Assembly (NCBI RefSeq): GCF_021502655.1
Contig: NZ_JAKFFT010000004.1
Coordinates: forward strand, 868,001 to 932,000
Origin: Dyadobacter sp. CY347
Lineage (GTDB): Bacteria; Bacteroidota; Bacteroidia; Cytophagales; Spirosomataceae
Direction: 5' to 3'
DNA length: 64,000 bases
How positions within the stretch are numbered: position 1 is the first letter of the stretch; the number at the start of each line of letters is the position of its first letter. A model generated the notes under the pieces. That model was not told the DNA's origin, searched no databases, and saw nothing but the letters and a program-made list of their open reading frames with translations. Shown here piece by piece: positions 25,011 through 34,339 of this stretch. The translations under genes and the position numbers were made by a program.

Positions 25011-27107
25011 ATGATAGATGTTGCTTATCCCTACTTCGATACAAATCTAAGCTGGCTATCCAATAATTACCGATTATTACTGGAAGCCAATGACGAAACT
25101 GTACCGGTGAGGGAACGTTTACGTTTTCTTGGCATTTACGCATATCAAACCAAAGAATTCTTCCGCGCACGTGTTCCCAGCCTGCTGGCCATGGGGGAGG
25201 TGAGCAACGATATCCGTACCAAACTCAATCTTTTCCCTGAGTCATTGCTGGAACATGTTTACGAAACGGTTGAAAACCAGCTGCGTGAGTTCAACGACAT
25301 TTTACTTACAGGAATACTTCCGGCGCTGCATGAGCAGGGCGTGCATTTATATTATCGGGAAACATTTGCGAATGAGCATCTGAATTTTCTCAGGAAATTT
25401 TTTGTCGACAAGCTTTTCAGGCATTTGCAACCCGTTTTTCTGGACAGCCGGAGAAGCTCGAAAATGGCTTTTTTCGAATCCAAACAATTGTATCTGGTCG
25501 TAAGGTTGCAGCATAGGGACGATACGGAAGAAGATTGGTATGCCATTGTAAACATCCCTTCTGAGCCGTTCGGACGGTTTGTAGAATTGCCGGAACTTGA
25601 TGGCAAGAAACAGGTTACTTTCCTGGAAGACGTGATCAGGGAAAATTTGCCATTGCTTTTTCCGGGTTATGATGTTTTGGAAAGCTACGCATTGCGGGTT
25701 GAAAAGGACACAGAGCTTTCGATAGAAGACGAGTATCCGATGCAGCTTGCCCAGCGTATATTGAAACAGCTCGAAAAACGAAATTTCATTCAGCCAGCCC
25801 AGTATTTTTATGAGTCGGGTATGCCGTTGTACATGCGGGAATATCTAGTCAGCAAGGCCGGGATCCCGATGAACGAGTTTTACGAGCGTGGACATTACAT
25901 TTATATGCAGGACCTGATGACCTTTCCGCAACTATCGCGGCGGTTGGATTATCCCGTTCAGCGCCCGATCCAGAACCCCGATTTCGACGACACAACTTCC
26001 GTTTTTGAATCCATACAAAAGGCAGATCAGCTGCTGCATTTGCCTTACCATTCTTACGAGCCTATTGTCCGGTTTTTTAATGAGGCTGCCGTTGATCCGC
26101 ATGTGCGGGAAATCCATGTTTCGCTTTATAAGATCAGCCCTAATTCCTTTATACTGAACTCACTGATCAGCGCTGCCCGCAATGGTAAGCGGGTTACGAC
26201 TTATGTGGAACTCAATACGAAGCTGGACATTCAGGAGAATCTGCATTGGTCAAAAAAGATGCGGGATGCAGGCGTAAAGATCATTCTGAGCGTGCCGGGC
26301 CTGAAAGTGCATGCTAAAATTGCTTTGGTCAAACGCAAGGTTCACAAAGGCTGGGAACGATATGCATTTTTCGGAACCGGAGGTTTTTACAGGCTTACCA
26401 GCCGGGAACTTGTGGATCACGCAATGCTAACAAGCCATAGGGAACTGACCAACGAGCTGGAACTGCTTTTTGGATATTTGTCAACACAGGATGAGCCGAA
26501 AAAGTATAAATATTTACCATTCAACAATCTATTTGTAACACAATTTACACTCCAAAAACGGCTTTTGGATCTGATAGACCGCGAAATTGCAAATTGTAAT
26601 GCCGGACTGAAATCCTTTGTGACGATCAAGATCAATCAGCTTCAAGACCATATGCTGATCGATAAGATCTATCAGGCTGGCCAGGCCGGCGTTCCGGTGC
26701 ATGTGATCGTCAGTGAAAGTTGCGGGCTCATTTCGGGGTTACCATCGATCAGTGATAACATCGTCGTCAGCCGCCACGTGGACCGTTATGTGGAGAACAC
26801 GCGCATCTTTCATTTTGCCAATCGCGGCAACGATGAAATGTATTTGTCTTCCTGCGACTGGACGCACCGCAACCTGCACCGCCGCATTGATGTATGTTTT
26901 CCGATCCTGGATGAATCGCTCAAAAATCAAATGCGTCTTGTACTCCGGAACTATGCAAATGACAACCAAAAATCGGTCAGGCTGGATCTTTATCAGAATA
27001 ATTTGAGGATCACCGATGACTCCCGTGGCAAGATTCGCGCGCAGGAATCGAATTACCGGCTGGTCGAAAAAATTGAGAAAACCGGGCCGTCGAAAAGGGC
27101 TGAATAA
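25011..27107 (+). CDS. ppk1: Polyphosphate kinase 1
   Basis: A 698-aa enzyme that polymerises ATP gamma-phosphate into inorganic polyphosphate, usually membrane-associated. The order of domains is normal: an N-terminal helical domain (FDTNLSWLSNNYR, then RVRFLGIYAYQ-like), a head domain around residues 120-310, and two PLD-like catalytic domains. The phosphorylated histidine sits in VHAKIALVKRK (His434), and the second catalytic histidine lies in DWTHRNLHRRID (about His619). Both are intact. PolyP links to stress survival and phosphate storage. No ppx or phoU gene is adjacent. The TetR regulator follows on the same strand but has its own promoter. Confidence 0.97.
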   Translation: MIDVAYPYFDTNLSWLSNNYRLLLEANDETVPVRERLRFLGIYAYQTKEFFRARVPSLLAMGEVSNDIRTKLNLFPESLLEHVYETVENQLREFNDILLTGILPALHEQGVHLYYRETFANEHLNFLRKFFVDKLFRHLQPVFLDSRRSSKMAFFESKQLYLVVRLQHRDDTEEDWYAIVNIPSEPFGRFVELPELDGKKQVTFLEDVIRENLPLLFPGYDVLESYALRVEKDTELSIEDEYPMQLAQRILKQLEKRNFIQPAQYFYESGMPLYMREYLVSKAGIPMNEFYERGHYIYMQDLMTFPQLSRRLDYPVQRPIQNPDFDDTTSVFESIQKADQLLHLPYHSYEPIVRFFNEAAVDPHVREIHVSLYKISPNSFILNSLISAARNGKRVTTYVELNTKLDIQENLHWSKKMRDAGVKIILSVPGLKVHAKIALVKRKVHKGWERYAFFGTGGFYRLTSRELVDHAMLTSHRELTNELELLFGYLSTQDEPKKYKYLPFNNLFVTQFTLQKRLLDLIDREIANCNAGLKSFVTIKINQLQDHMLIDKIYQAGQAGVPVHVIVSESCGLISGLPSISDNIVVSRHVDRYVENTRIFHFANRGNDEMYLSSCDWTHRNLHRRIDVCFPILDESLKNQMRLVLRNYANDNQKSVRLDLYQNNLRITDDSRGKIRAQESNYRLVEKIEKTGPSKRAE

Positions 27108-27118
27108 AACATTTTCAG

Positions 27119-27142
27119 GCGTTTAAAAAAATTTTTTTACGC
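27119..27142 (+). terminator. Weak AT-rich hairpin after ppk1
   Basis: GCGT and ACGC flank an A7T7 tract with a 2-nt bulge. It could form a hairpin with a built-in U run. The stem has few GC pairs, so the call is tentative. Confidence 0.35.
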
Positions 27143-27239
27143 TAAAATTTTATAATCCGCTGTTAGATTTAATCTGGCGTGTTTGTAGAAACAAATAAAT
27201 GAAGACAGGAAATTTTTTGAATAAACGGGCCAAAATCCT

Positions 27240-27271
27240 CTTGAGCGGTAAGGACTATATGTTTATATTTG
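27240..27271 (+). promoter_or_regulatory. Promoter for the TetR gene (CTTG-N20-TATATTTG)
   Basis: CTTG at 27240-27243 and TATATTTG at 27264-27271, spacer 20 nt, fit the Bacteroidota consensus. The leader to ATG 27315 is about 38-40 nt. I see no clear palindromic operator in it. Confidence 0.7.
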
Positions 27272-27314
27272 AATGCATATCATTCTGACTCCATCTTAAA
27301 ATCAGCATTATAGT

Positions 27315-27908
27315 ATGGGAATAGTAGAGCGAAGAGAACGCCTCAGAATACAGGTACGTTCGGATATCGTCAAAACAGCAAAAGAAATAGCTCGTGAGGA
27401 CGGGTGGACAGCGGTCTCTATCCGCAAAATTGCTGAAGTGATTGAATACAGCCCTCCGATTCTCTATGAATATTTTGAGAGCAAGGATAAGTTGCTTGAA
27501 GCGATCCGCATGGAAGGCTTTGATGTTTTACAGGCGGAGTTTTCAAAAATCAAGACCCATTTCAGCAATCCTCAGAAGCAGTTGGCAGAAGTAGCGCAGC
27601 GCATCTGGGTGTTCGCTATCGAAAATCCGGAGGTTTTTCAGGTAATGTTCAATCTGGAAGGCGCTTATTGCGATTCCAAGAATGTGTACGGAAAAGCCAT
27701 GAGCATTAAGGGCAATCCGGTGTGGGAAATGATCGCAAGCCTGCGTCCGAGATCGGGCGAAATGGTCACCAAAACCTACTATGAATGGTGGTGCCTTACT
27801 TACGGTTTTATCAGCATTACCATGACCACACAGCCCAGATATGCGTTCCCGCAAGCTGAGCCCGTGTATATGGAAGGCGTTCGCAGATTTATAAGAAGTA
27901 TTATGTAA
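27315..27908 (+). CDS. TetR/AcrR family transcriptional regulator
   Basis: A 197-aa repressor-type regulator. The N-terminal HTH spans about residues 15-62: IVKTAKEIAREDGWTAVSIRK, IAEVIEYSPPILYEYFESKDKLLEAI. The C-terminal ligand-binding half is helical, with QKQLAEVAQRIWVFAIENPEVFQVMF, typical of WHG-domain (TetR_C_33-like) regulators. The ligand and target are unknown. No efflux pump is adjacent, and it is encoded tail to tail with cysE, overlapping by 8 nt. It probably regulates genes elsewhere or itself. Confidence 0.92.
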   Translation: MGIVERRERLRIQVRSDIVKTAKEIAREDGWTAVSIRKIAEVIEYSPPILYEYFESKDKLLEAIRMEGFDVLQAEFSKIKTHFSNPQKQLAEVAQRIWVFAIENPEVFQVMFNLEGAYCDSKNVYGKAMSIKGNPVWEMIASLRPRSGEMVTKTYYEWWCLTYGFISITMTTQPRYAFPQAEPVYMEGVRRFIRSIM

Positions 27909-28734
27909 TAGACGGTGTCTGCTGGCGTATCTCTATTTTGCTCTGGTGATAAACCTGCGAAAATGGAGGTACGCTTCGCACCAGCCAGGCATTCCCGCCG
28001 ATAATTGAATCGTGGCCTATCACGGTTTCTCCACCTAAAATCGTCGCATTGGCGTACACCACCACATTGTCTTCAATGGTCGGATGGCGCTTGCTCGAAG
28101 CAAGTGATTTGGATACAAATGTTGCCCCTAATGTTACACCCTGATACAGTTTCACATTGTTACCGATGTGCGTCGTCTCGCCGATTACAACGCCGGTTCC
28201 GTGATCAATAAAAAATGAATGTCCGATCGTAGCATTCGGATGAATGTCAATACCAGTTTGGCTATGTGCAAACTCGGTTAGCATTCTGGGCAAAAGTGGG
28301 ATGCCGGCAAGCGCAAACGAGTTGGCAAAACGGTAAGTAGCAATCGCCATAAAGCCCGGGTAAACCGAAATAACTTCCTCAATGCTCACCGAAGCAGGAT
28401 CATTATCCGTAATGGATTTGGCATCCAGCAGCAGTTTTTCATAAATCCCGGGGATCTGTCCAAACACATCGTCCAAAATTTCTTCCTTGCTTTTTTCCAG
28501 TTCAGGTAGCAGCGGTTCCAGCATGCAGTTCAGACTGTTGCGTAAATCAGCATATTTCATCGCAATGTCTTTGCTCGGGCAGCTCGGACAATCCTTACTG
28601 ATCGGAAAAAGGAAATTAATAAGGTCCTGAATAAACTTACCCGCATCCTGCCTCGAAGGTAACTGATAGCGATACTGCTCATTTTGCTCTGCCAGGCGCT
28701 GGAAGAACTGGTTTTGTTGGTTGGTTGTCATCAA
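27901..28734 (-). CDS. cysE: Serine O-acetyltransferase (EpsC/CysE)
   Basis: A 277-aa hexapeptide-repeat acetyltransferase making O-acetylserine for cysteine synthesis. The N-terminal helical domain (about residues 1-150) is followed by the left-handed beta-helix: GIDIHPNATIGHSFFIDHGTGVVIGE, HIGNNVKLYQGVTLGA, RHPTIEDNVVVYANATILGG and IGGNAWLVRSVPP. His in FFIDHGTGVVIGE is catalytic in the family. It has the long N-terminal region (with a CPSCPS segment) usual for Bacteroidota EpsC-type enzymes. The second Met is an equally possible start. Its stop codon lies inside the 3' end of the convergent TetR gene. Confidence 0.95.
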   Translation of the reverse strand: MMTTNQQNQFFQRLAEQNEQYRYQLPSRQDAGKFIQDLINFLFPISKDCPSCPSKDIAMKYADLRNSLNCMLEPLLPELEKSKEEILDDVFGQIPGIYEKLLLDAKSITDNDPASVSIEEVISVYPGFMAIATYRFANSFALAGIPLLPRMLTEFAHSQTGIDIHPNATIGHSFFIDHGTGVVIGETTHIGNNVKLYQGVTLGATFVSKSLASSKRHPTIEDNVVVYANATILGGETVIGHDSIIGGNAWLVRSVPPFSQVYHQSKIEIRQQTPSIT

Positions 28735-28924
28735 CAGTAGAAATTTGACTTAGATAGCCCGGAATCCTGGCATCAATTTTTATACTGAACACATAATTGA
28801 CCGGAAAAATTTAGTTCAGGCTGGTTCTTTAAGAAACACGTCCTAAATTTCACACTTTGTCTAATTATAATCGTATATTGAAATATCCTGTGAAGTTATA
28901 AATTACAGTAACATTACTGAATGT

Positions 28925-29848
28925 ATGCCAAGTTTTAAATTTTTGCGATCTGTAATTGTCGTTTTTTTCATATCCATTTCGCTAAGTTCCTGCTTTTCCC
29001 GGTACATTATCTCAGCCAAACAGGTAAGGAAACATTATGCAGCGAAGAAAGTAAAACCCGAGGAACGCATTATAAAAAATGACACGCTTGCACTTTGTAT
29101 TGCGAGTGTCGGGGCGGATACATTGCCGATGTTACTGCTCATCCACGGCGCGCCGGGTTCGTTGTGGGGCTATATGAATTTGATGGATGACGAGGATCTG
29201 CAAAAGCGTTTTCATATTGTTTCCGTAGACCGCGTAGGTTATGGGAAATCCCGCCTTAAAATGAAGAAAAAGCGCCGTTATGTAACTTCCATCGCAACGC
29301 AAGCCAACGCACTTTTACCGGTTTTTGAATTAAATAAAAGCAAAGAAAAAGTAACTGTGCTGGGCAGGTCCTATGGTGCACCCATTGCCGCCAAGCTGGT
29401 TTCGCTGGAACCGGACAAGGTTAAGGAACTGATTATGGTTTCGCCTGTGATAGATCCGGAAAAAGAGAAATTTTACTGGTTTTCGAAATGGGGCAGGAAT
29501 TCATTTATACAGTTATTCTTACCCGGTGAATTTAATACGGCCACGGCCGAGAAATACAGCCATTCGGATGAGCTCAGGAAATTGTTGCCCGTTTGGCATA
29601 ATCTCGACCTTCCCACAACCGTAATCCAAGGGGGAAACGATTGGATAGCAGATCCGGCTAACATTGATTTTGCTAAAAAACACATTAAAAGTAAGCGTGC
29701 CCAATACATTTTTCTGCATAAAGCAGGGCATATGATCACCTATACGCATTTGTCGATGATCAAAGAAATGCTTTTGAAAAGCCAGTTGTTCGAAGACAAG
29801 ATCACGTCAATTGATATGTCTAATGCGACCGGGCAGGCGGCGAATTAA
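28925..29848 (+). CDS. Lipoprotein alpha/beta hydrolase
   Basis: A 307-aa predicted lipoprotein: after IVVFFISISL comes the lipobox LSSC with Cys at about residue 22. The alpha/beta hydrolase fold is evident: LLLIHGAPGSLWGY (oxyanion loop), IVSVDRVGYGKS, the nucleophile elbow VLGRSYGAPIAAKL (Ser in GxSxG), acid in VIQGGNDWIADPANIDF and catalytic His in HKAGHMI. All triad residues are present, so it should be an active esterase, lipase or peptidase-like hydrolase tethered to a membrane. Substrate unknown. It stands alone, with a strong palindromic terminator downstream. Confidence 0.9.
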   Translation: MPSFKFLRSVIVVFFISISLSSCFSRYIISAKQVRKHYAAKKVKPEERIIKNDTLALCIASVGADTLPMLLLIHGAPGSLWGYMNLMDDEDLQKRFHIVSVDRVGYGKSRLKMKKKRRYVTSIATQANALLPVFELNKSKEKVTVLGRSYGAPIAAKLVSLEPDKVKELIMVSPVIDPEKEKFYWFSKWGRNSFIQLFLPGEFNTATAEKYSHSDELRKLLPVWHNLDLPTTVIQGGNDWIADPANIDFAKKHIKSKRAQYIFLHKAGHMITYTHLSMIKEMLLKSQLFEDKITSIDMSNATGQAAN

Positions 29849-29873
29849 GATCGAACTACATATTGATACAAAG

Positions 29874-29904
29874 AAAATGGCTGATCATATGATCAGCCAT
29901 TTTT
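29874..29904. terminator. Palindromic terminator after the hydrolase gene
   Basis: AAAATGGCTGATC and GATCAGCCATTTT form a 13-bp perfect stem around ATAT, flanked by A and T runs. It can work on both strands. Confidence 0.9.
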
Positions 29905-30037
29905 CTGAATTATAATTAACCTATGATAAATACGGAGATCAAATGCTTGATACAAGAGCCATATTTACATTAGACGAAATTTCTGTTTTATACCATTACA
30001 ATGTAGTGTAGGATTTAATAAAGAATGCTAAATAAGA

Positions 30038-31141
30038 TTATCGCAGTACTTTTTGTGACACGGCATCATTTTCGTTTGCTGCTTTGATAATATAAATGCC
30101 TTTGGCAAGATTGCGCATATCAAATTCCTCCTGAACTGAAATTACTGGCCCGCCACTCTTCATTTCTTTAATAACCCTTCCCCGGATATCAATAAGTTGC
30201 AATGTTACGACAGAGCGTTTTTTGCTATATGCTTTTACTGTTATAAACGTCTCAGTAGGAACAGGATAAGCTTCAATGGCCATGGAAACTTCCGCAGACT
30301 TTACATTGGGCGTTGAAGTGATCAGGCCGCCATTGGCCGCCGATTCGTAAGGAGGAATCTCAACAGTCGGGCCGGGCTTATCGACCACGGTAATCAGGCC
30401 TTCACGGTAAGATTCAGAAATGGCAACTCCGTCCCGCCATTCGGACACGACCATTGCGAATATGTAATTCCCCAAAATCTCAGGAGCCTGCCAAATGAGC
30501 TGATTCACAGAGGGAACGACTTTAAATGTTCCGGTGCTGCTCACTTCATTGGGATACATATAAGTGTGTTCCAACATACGAACGCCGCACTCGCCCGGCG
30601 AAGGCTTGCTTAGTTTGGGAAGTTTTACGGTAATGCTATCGGCATCAGCAACAGTTGGTTTGAGATCAATTTTGAATAACTGTTTTACACCCGCTTCAAA
30701 GACCAGATTAGGAAGGACAGGCGTGGAATTAGAAACCTGTGTGTTAATAACCGTCCAGAAAAAGGCTTTCGTATCAAGAGAATTTGGCAAATTCAGAATT
30801 CCTGGAGACCGGTTTTCCATTGAAACAGAAATCTGGAATGTTCCGGAAGAAGGATAGGTGTGCGTTCCGTCATAATCCGACATCAGCACATCACCGGACA
30901 GCGCTTCCGTTTTCGATCTTTGAAATTCTTTGGTAGAACCATCACCAAAACACACCAACACATTTGTTTGAGCCGTTGCAGCTGCTTCACCGACGTTCCT
31001 GTCAAAGTATAACCGAACTTTGATCTTATAATTTTGGCCGGAAATATGCGAAGCCATGATCTCACCGCCCCGGATATGCGTCGCAAAACAAAGCGGAGAA
31101 GCCAGTAAGATCAGAAGAAAAACCTTGTAAACTGATTTCAT
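30038..31141 (-). CDS. T9SS-secreted protein with PKD-like region and C-terminal sorting domain
   Basis: A 367-aa exported protein: Sec signal (FLLILLASPLCFA), then THIRGGEI, an N-terminal motif shared by many large Bacteroidota surface and gliding-associated proteins. The middle is beta-rich with a PKD-like FGDGSTKEF element (about residues 68-76) and DYDGTHTYPSSGTFQISV. The last 75 residues form a type A T9SS sorting domain: SMAIEAYPVPTETFITVKA, LIDIRGRVIKEM, LAKGIYIIKAANENDAVSQKVLR. It should be exported to the periplasm, moved across the outer membrane by T9SS and attached or released. It is much shorter than SprB-type adhesins. Role unknown. Confidence 0.9.
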   Translation of the reverse strand: MKSVYKVFLLILLASPLCFATHIRGGEIMASHISGQNYKIKVRLYFDRNVGEAAATAQTNVLVCFGDGSTKEFQRSKTEALSGDVLMSDYDGTHTYPSSGTFQISVSMENRSPGILNLPNSLDTKAFFWTVINTQVSNSTPVLPNLVFEAGVKQLFKIDLKPTVADADSITVKLPKLSKPSPGECGVRMLEHTYMYPNEVSSTGTFKVVPSVNQLIWQAPEILGNYIFAMVVSEWRDGVAISESYREGLITVVDKPGPTVEIPPYESAANGGLITSTPNVKSAEVSMAIEAYPVPTETFITVKAYSKKRSVVTLQLIDIRGRVIKEMKSGGPVISVQEEFDMRNLAKGIYIIKAANENDAVSQKVLR

Positions 31142-31279
31142 AGAGTAAGGAAGCTGAATGTTACATTACTTAATCCAAACGACGAAACGCGCCTGTTTTG
31201 TATTACGGGAATAAGAAACAAGTGCATTAAAACACCTTTTTGTAACCGGCGCAAAACCGACTGCCGAAAATGCTTCAAA

Positions 31280-32344
31280 TCAGTCCTTATAAATCAGGAT
31301 CTCACTTTTTCCGTCGCTTTTGATATAACCGCGATACATGCCTTCGCTGTTGAAGGGCATTGCGATATTACCGTTTCTGTCCACTGCAATAATGCCGCCC
31401 TCACCGCCGCGCTCCACCAGTTTTTTCATGACCACTTCATTAGCAGCATCTTGTAATGTCATGCCTTTATATTCCATTAATGCAGAAATATCGTAAGCAA
31501 CGACAGAGCGGATAAAATACTCGCCATGTCCTGTTGCGGAAACTGCACAAGTAGCATTGTTGGCATATGTGCCAGCGCCAATGATGGGCGCGTCGCCTAT
31601 GCGGCCGTATTTCTTGTTGGTCATGCCGCCGGTAGACGTTCCCGCAGCCAGATTCCCGAATTTGTCCAGCGCGACACAGCCTACTGTCCCAAATTTTTTG
31701 CCTTCTGTAAATATCAGATCCTCATGCAAAACCGAGCCCGTTTTCGGTGCTTTTTTTACTTCCTGTTTTTCTTTTGCATCATGATCCAGTTCTGTTTTTT
31801 CCTGCTCTTTGGCGCGCTGCAATGCTTTAAACCTGGATTCGGTGTAGAAATAGGAGGGATCGACAATGGCCTGGCCCTGCTCTTTTGCGAATGTTTCTGC
31901 TCCCTTACCAGCCATCATGACATGCGGGGACTTTTCCATCACTGCTATGGCCGTGCTGATTGGGTTCCGGATCGTGGTAACACCTGCTATGGCGCCAGCT
32001 TTCAGGGTTTTGCCTTCCATAATCGAAGCATCCAGCTCATTTTTGCCTTCATTGGTAAAAACTGCGCCTTTACCTGCATTGAAAAGCGGCGAATCTTCCA
32101 TTACCCTGATCGTTGCTTCCACCGCCTGCACGCTTGTCCCGCCACTTTTAAGCACGCCGTAACCCTTTTGTAATGCGGTGTTAAGTACTTCCTTATAAGC
32201 TTTTTCCTGCTCCGGCGACATGCTGGCACGGGTAATGGTGCCAGCCCCGCCGTGAAGGACGAGCGTAATTTTATCCGAATAGTCCTGCGCAAATGCAGAC
32301 GAGCCGGTCAGCAGCAAAATAGCCACATAGAAGAGCTTTTTCAT
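31280..32344 (-). CDS. Isoaspartyl peptidase/L-asparaginase (Ntn-hydrolase), exported
   Basis: A 354-aa plant-type asparaginase family protein with a Sec signal peptide (MKKLFYVAILLLTGSSAFA before Gln), so it acts in the periplasm or outside. The alpha chain starts with LVLHGGAGTITR and FNAGKGAVFTNEG. A charged, Lys/Glu-rich linker (about residues 175-215) precedes the autoproteolytic nucleophile Thr in FGTVGCVALD. The beta chain has GNLAAGTSTGGMTNKKYGRIGDAPIIGAGTYA, which carries the substrate-binding residues. It should cleave itself and hydrolyse isoaspartyl peptides or asparagine. A minus-strand TAGCTTTG box lies 26 nt upstream of the ATG. Confidence 0.95.
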   Translation of the reverse strand: MKKLFYVAILLLTGSSAFAQDYSDKITLVLHGGAGTITRASMSPEQEKAYKEVLNTALQKGYGVLKSGGTSVQAVEATIRVMEDSPLFNAGKGAVFTNEGKNELDASIMEGKTLKAGAIAGVTTIRNPISTAIAVMEKSPHVMMAGKGAETFAKEQGQAIVDPSYFYTESRFKALQRAKEQEKTELDHDAKEKQEVKKAPKTGSVLHEDLIFTEGKKFGTVGCVALDKFGNLAAGTSTGGMTNKKYGRIGDAPIIGAGTYANNATCAVSATGHGEYFIRSVVAYDISALMEYKGMTLQDAANEVVMKKLVERGGEGGIIAVDRNGNIAMPFNSEGMYRGYIKSDGKSEILIYKD

Positions 32345-32369
32345 AGGTTGGGCTTTGAGTGAGTTATTT

Positions 32370-32377
32370 CAAAGCTA
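32370..32377 (-). promoter_or_regulatory. Bacteroidota -7 box TAGCTTTG for the asparaginase gene
   Basis: An exact TAnnTTTG match on the minus strand 25 nt upstream of the ATG. No good -33 box. Confidence 0.5.
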
Positions 32378-32414
32378 AGCAAAATGATAGTAGAGCCGTT
32401 TCCTGCAAACCTTT

Positions 32415-32422
32415 TAAATTTG
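32415..32422 (+). promoter_or_regulatory. Bacteroidota -7 box TAAATTTG for the GH2 gene
   Basis: An exact TAnnTTTG match 36 nt upstream of ATG 32459. It lies downstream of an in-frame ATG at 32384, arguing against that earlier start. Confidence 0.55.
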
Positions 32423-32458
32423 AATTTAATTAACATCTTGTTCAGTAACTCAAATTTA

Positions 32459-34321
32459 ATGAAAACAGCACTGCTAGGATTGGGATTACTATCATGCGTC
32501 CTGAGCTTCGACTCGGTTGCGCAGAAGTCTCCCGAATGGAAATATGTTGAAGGGAAAATCGTATCGCCCTGGGCGGAAAAGGTAAATGCAGCCAATGTCC
32601 ATCCGGAATATCCGCGGCCTCAAATGGTTCGCCAGAATTGGGTTAATATCAATGGTCTATGGAATTTTTCAATTGTTCCAAAGCAAGCGTCGGAAACCAA
32701 ACCTGCAACTTTTGACGGAAAGATTTTGGTTCCTTTTGCAGTGGAATCGGCATTGTCGGGCGTAGGTAAGACGGTGGGGAAAGATAGTGTGCTCTGGTAT
32801 CAGCGGAACATTGATTTTGCACCAAAATTAAAAGATCAGAGAGTGCTCCTGCACTTCGGGGCTGTGGACTGGAAATGTGACGTGTTTGTTAATGGAAAGC
32901 CAGCGGGCTCGCACCAGGGCGGCTATGATCCATTCTCTTTTGACATTACGGACCTTTTGGTGAAGAAAAAACAGCAGGACATCAGCGTTCGCGTTTGGGA
33001 CCCGAGCAGCGACGGCCCGCAGCCGAGAGGCAAGCAGATCAAAAATCCGCACGCGATCTGGTACACGCCTGTAACAGGGATCTGGCAAACCGTTTGGCTG
33101 GAAACCGTTCCAGCCACGCATATTGCTGATTTTAAGCAAGTTCCTGACATTGACAAGCAAACCCTGACCGTTACGACAACGCTCAAAAATGCAGGCGCAA
33201 CCGACAAAATCAAGGTTGTTGCTTTGGATGGCCCGACCAAAGTGGCCGAGCAGGAAATCGCATTCGGCGAAAATGCGGTGCTGAACATTGCCAATGCAAA
33301 ATTATGGTCACCTGAAAACCCATTCCTGTATGACTTGCTGATTACAGTGACCCGAAATGGGAAAGTGGTTGATGAAGTAAAGAGCTATTTCGCGATGCGT
33401 AAAATTTCGATGCAAGCCGATGCCAACGGCATTCAGCGCATGGCATTGAATAACAAGTTCTTATTCCAATACGGCCCGCTGGATCAAGGCTGGTGGCCCG
33501 ACGGTCTCTACACCGCTCCAACAGACGAAGCATTGAAATTCGACATTTTGAAAACCAAAGAAATGGGCTTCAATATGATCAGAAAACACGTGAAAGTGGA
33601 GCCTGCGCGCTGGTATCGCTATTGTGATGAGCTGGGAATGCTGGTGTGGCAGGACATGCCAAGCGGCGATATGGGCAATAACTGGGAGCAGCGCCCCGGC
33701 ATTACGGGCGATGAAACAGAAAAGCAGCGCACGCCGGAATCAGAGAACATTTATAAAACCGAGTGGAAGGCGATTATGGATGCCAATGACCACTTTCCGT
33801 CTATCGTGGTCTGGGTTCCTTTTAATGAAGCATGGGGACAGTTCAAAACAGAAGAAATCACCAACTGGACCATGCAATATGACCCTAGTCGCCTGGTAAA
33901 CAGCGCCAGCGGCGGGAATTTCTTCCCAGTCGGCCACATTATTGACATGCACAATTATCCTGCGCCAGTGATGCCGCGACCAGACATCTTCGGTGCAAAA
34001 CAGATCATTGTACTCGGTGAATTCGGCGGCTTAGGCTTGCCAATCGACGGTCACGTGTGGCAGCAAAAAGATAACTGGGGATATCAGAGTTTCAAAAACC
34101 CTGAAGAACTTTACGCCCGTTACGAGTCTTTCGTAAAAAGGTTCGAACCTCTGATCAAAAAAGGCCTATCAGCCGCAGTTTACACGCAAACAACTGACGT
34201 TGAGATAGAAACAAATGGTCTGATGACCTACGATCGCAAAGTGATCAAATTCCCCGAAGCAAAGCTAAAAGCAATCCATATGCCGCTTTATAACGCAGAA
34301 TGGGTGAAGTTGAAGCCGTAG
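32459..34321 (+). CDS. Glycoside hydrolase family 2 protein, exported
   Basis: A 620-aa enzyme with a Sec signal peptide (TALLGLGLLSCVLS, cleavage after SVA before Gln). It has the GH2 order: sugar-binding jelly-roll (about residues 40-190, with LHFGAVDWKCDVFVNGKPAGSH), an immunoglobulin-like domain (190-290) and a TIM barrel. The catalytic acid/base is Glu457 in VPFNEAWGQF, and the likely nucleophile is Glu521 in VLGEFGG. It should hydrolyse beta-galactosides, beta-glucuronides or a related beta-linkage in the periplasm. No SusC/SusD pair is adjacent, so it is not part of a standard polysaccharide-utilisation locus. The start at 32459 places the signal peptide correctly. Confidence 0.93.
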   Translation: MKTALLGLGLLSCVLSFDSVAQKSPEWKYVEGKIVSPWAEKVNAANVHPEYPRPQMVRQNWVNINGLWNFSIVPKQASETKPATFDGKILVPFAVESALSGVGKTVGKDSVLWYQRNIDFAPKLKDQRVLLHFGAVDWKCDVFVNGKPAGSHQGGYDPFSFDITDLLVKKKQQDISVRVWDPSSDGPQPRGKQIKNPHAIWYTPVTGIWQTVWLETVPATHIADFKQVPDIDKQTLTVTTTLKNAGATDKIKVVALDGPTKVAEQEIAFGENAVLNIANAKLWSPENPFLYDLLITVTRNGKVVDEVKSYFAMRKISMQADANGIQRMALNNKFLFQYGPLDQGWWPDGLYTAPTDEALKFDILKTKEMGFNMIRKHVKVEPARWYRYCDELGMLVWQDMPSGDMGNNWEQRPGITGDETEKQRTPESENIYKTEWKAIMDANDHFPSIVVWVPFNEAWGQFKTEEITNWTMQYDPSRLVNSASGGNFFPVGHIIDMHNYPAPVMPRPDIFGAKQIIVLGEFGGLGLPIDGHVWQQKDNWGYQSFKNPEELYARYESFVKRFEPLIKKGLSAAVYTQTTDVEIETNGLMTYDRKVIKFPEAKLKAIHMPLYNAEWVKLKP

Positions 34322-34339
34322 GGAAGGTTACATTAGCCT

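Noticed and set aside
31526..32173. 215-aa plus-strand frame
   Set aside because: It lies opposite the isoaspartyl peptidase gene, is Cys/Phe-rich and matches nothing. The real gene has all family motifs.
32384..32459. Earlier ATG for the GH2 gene
   Set aside because: It would put 25 residues before the signal peptide and lies upstream of the -7 box at 32415.
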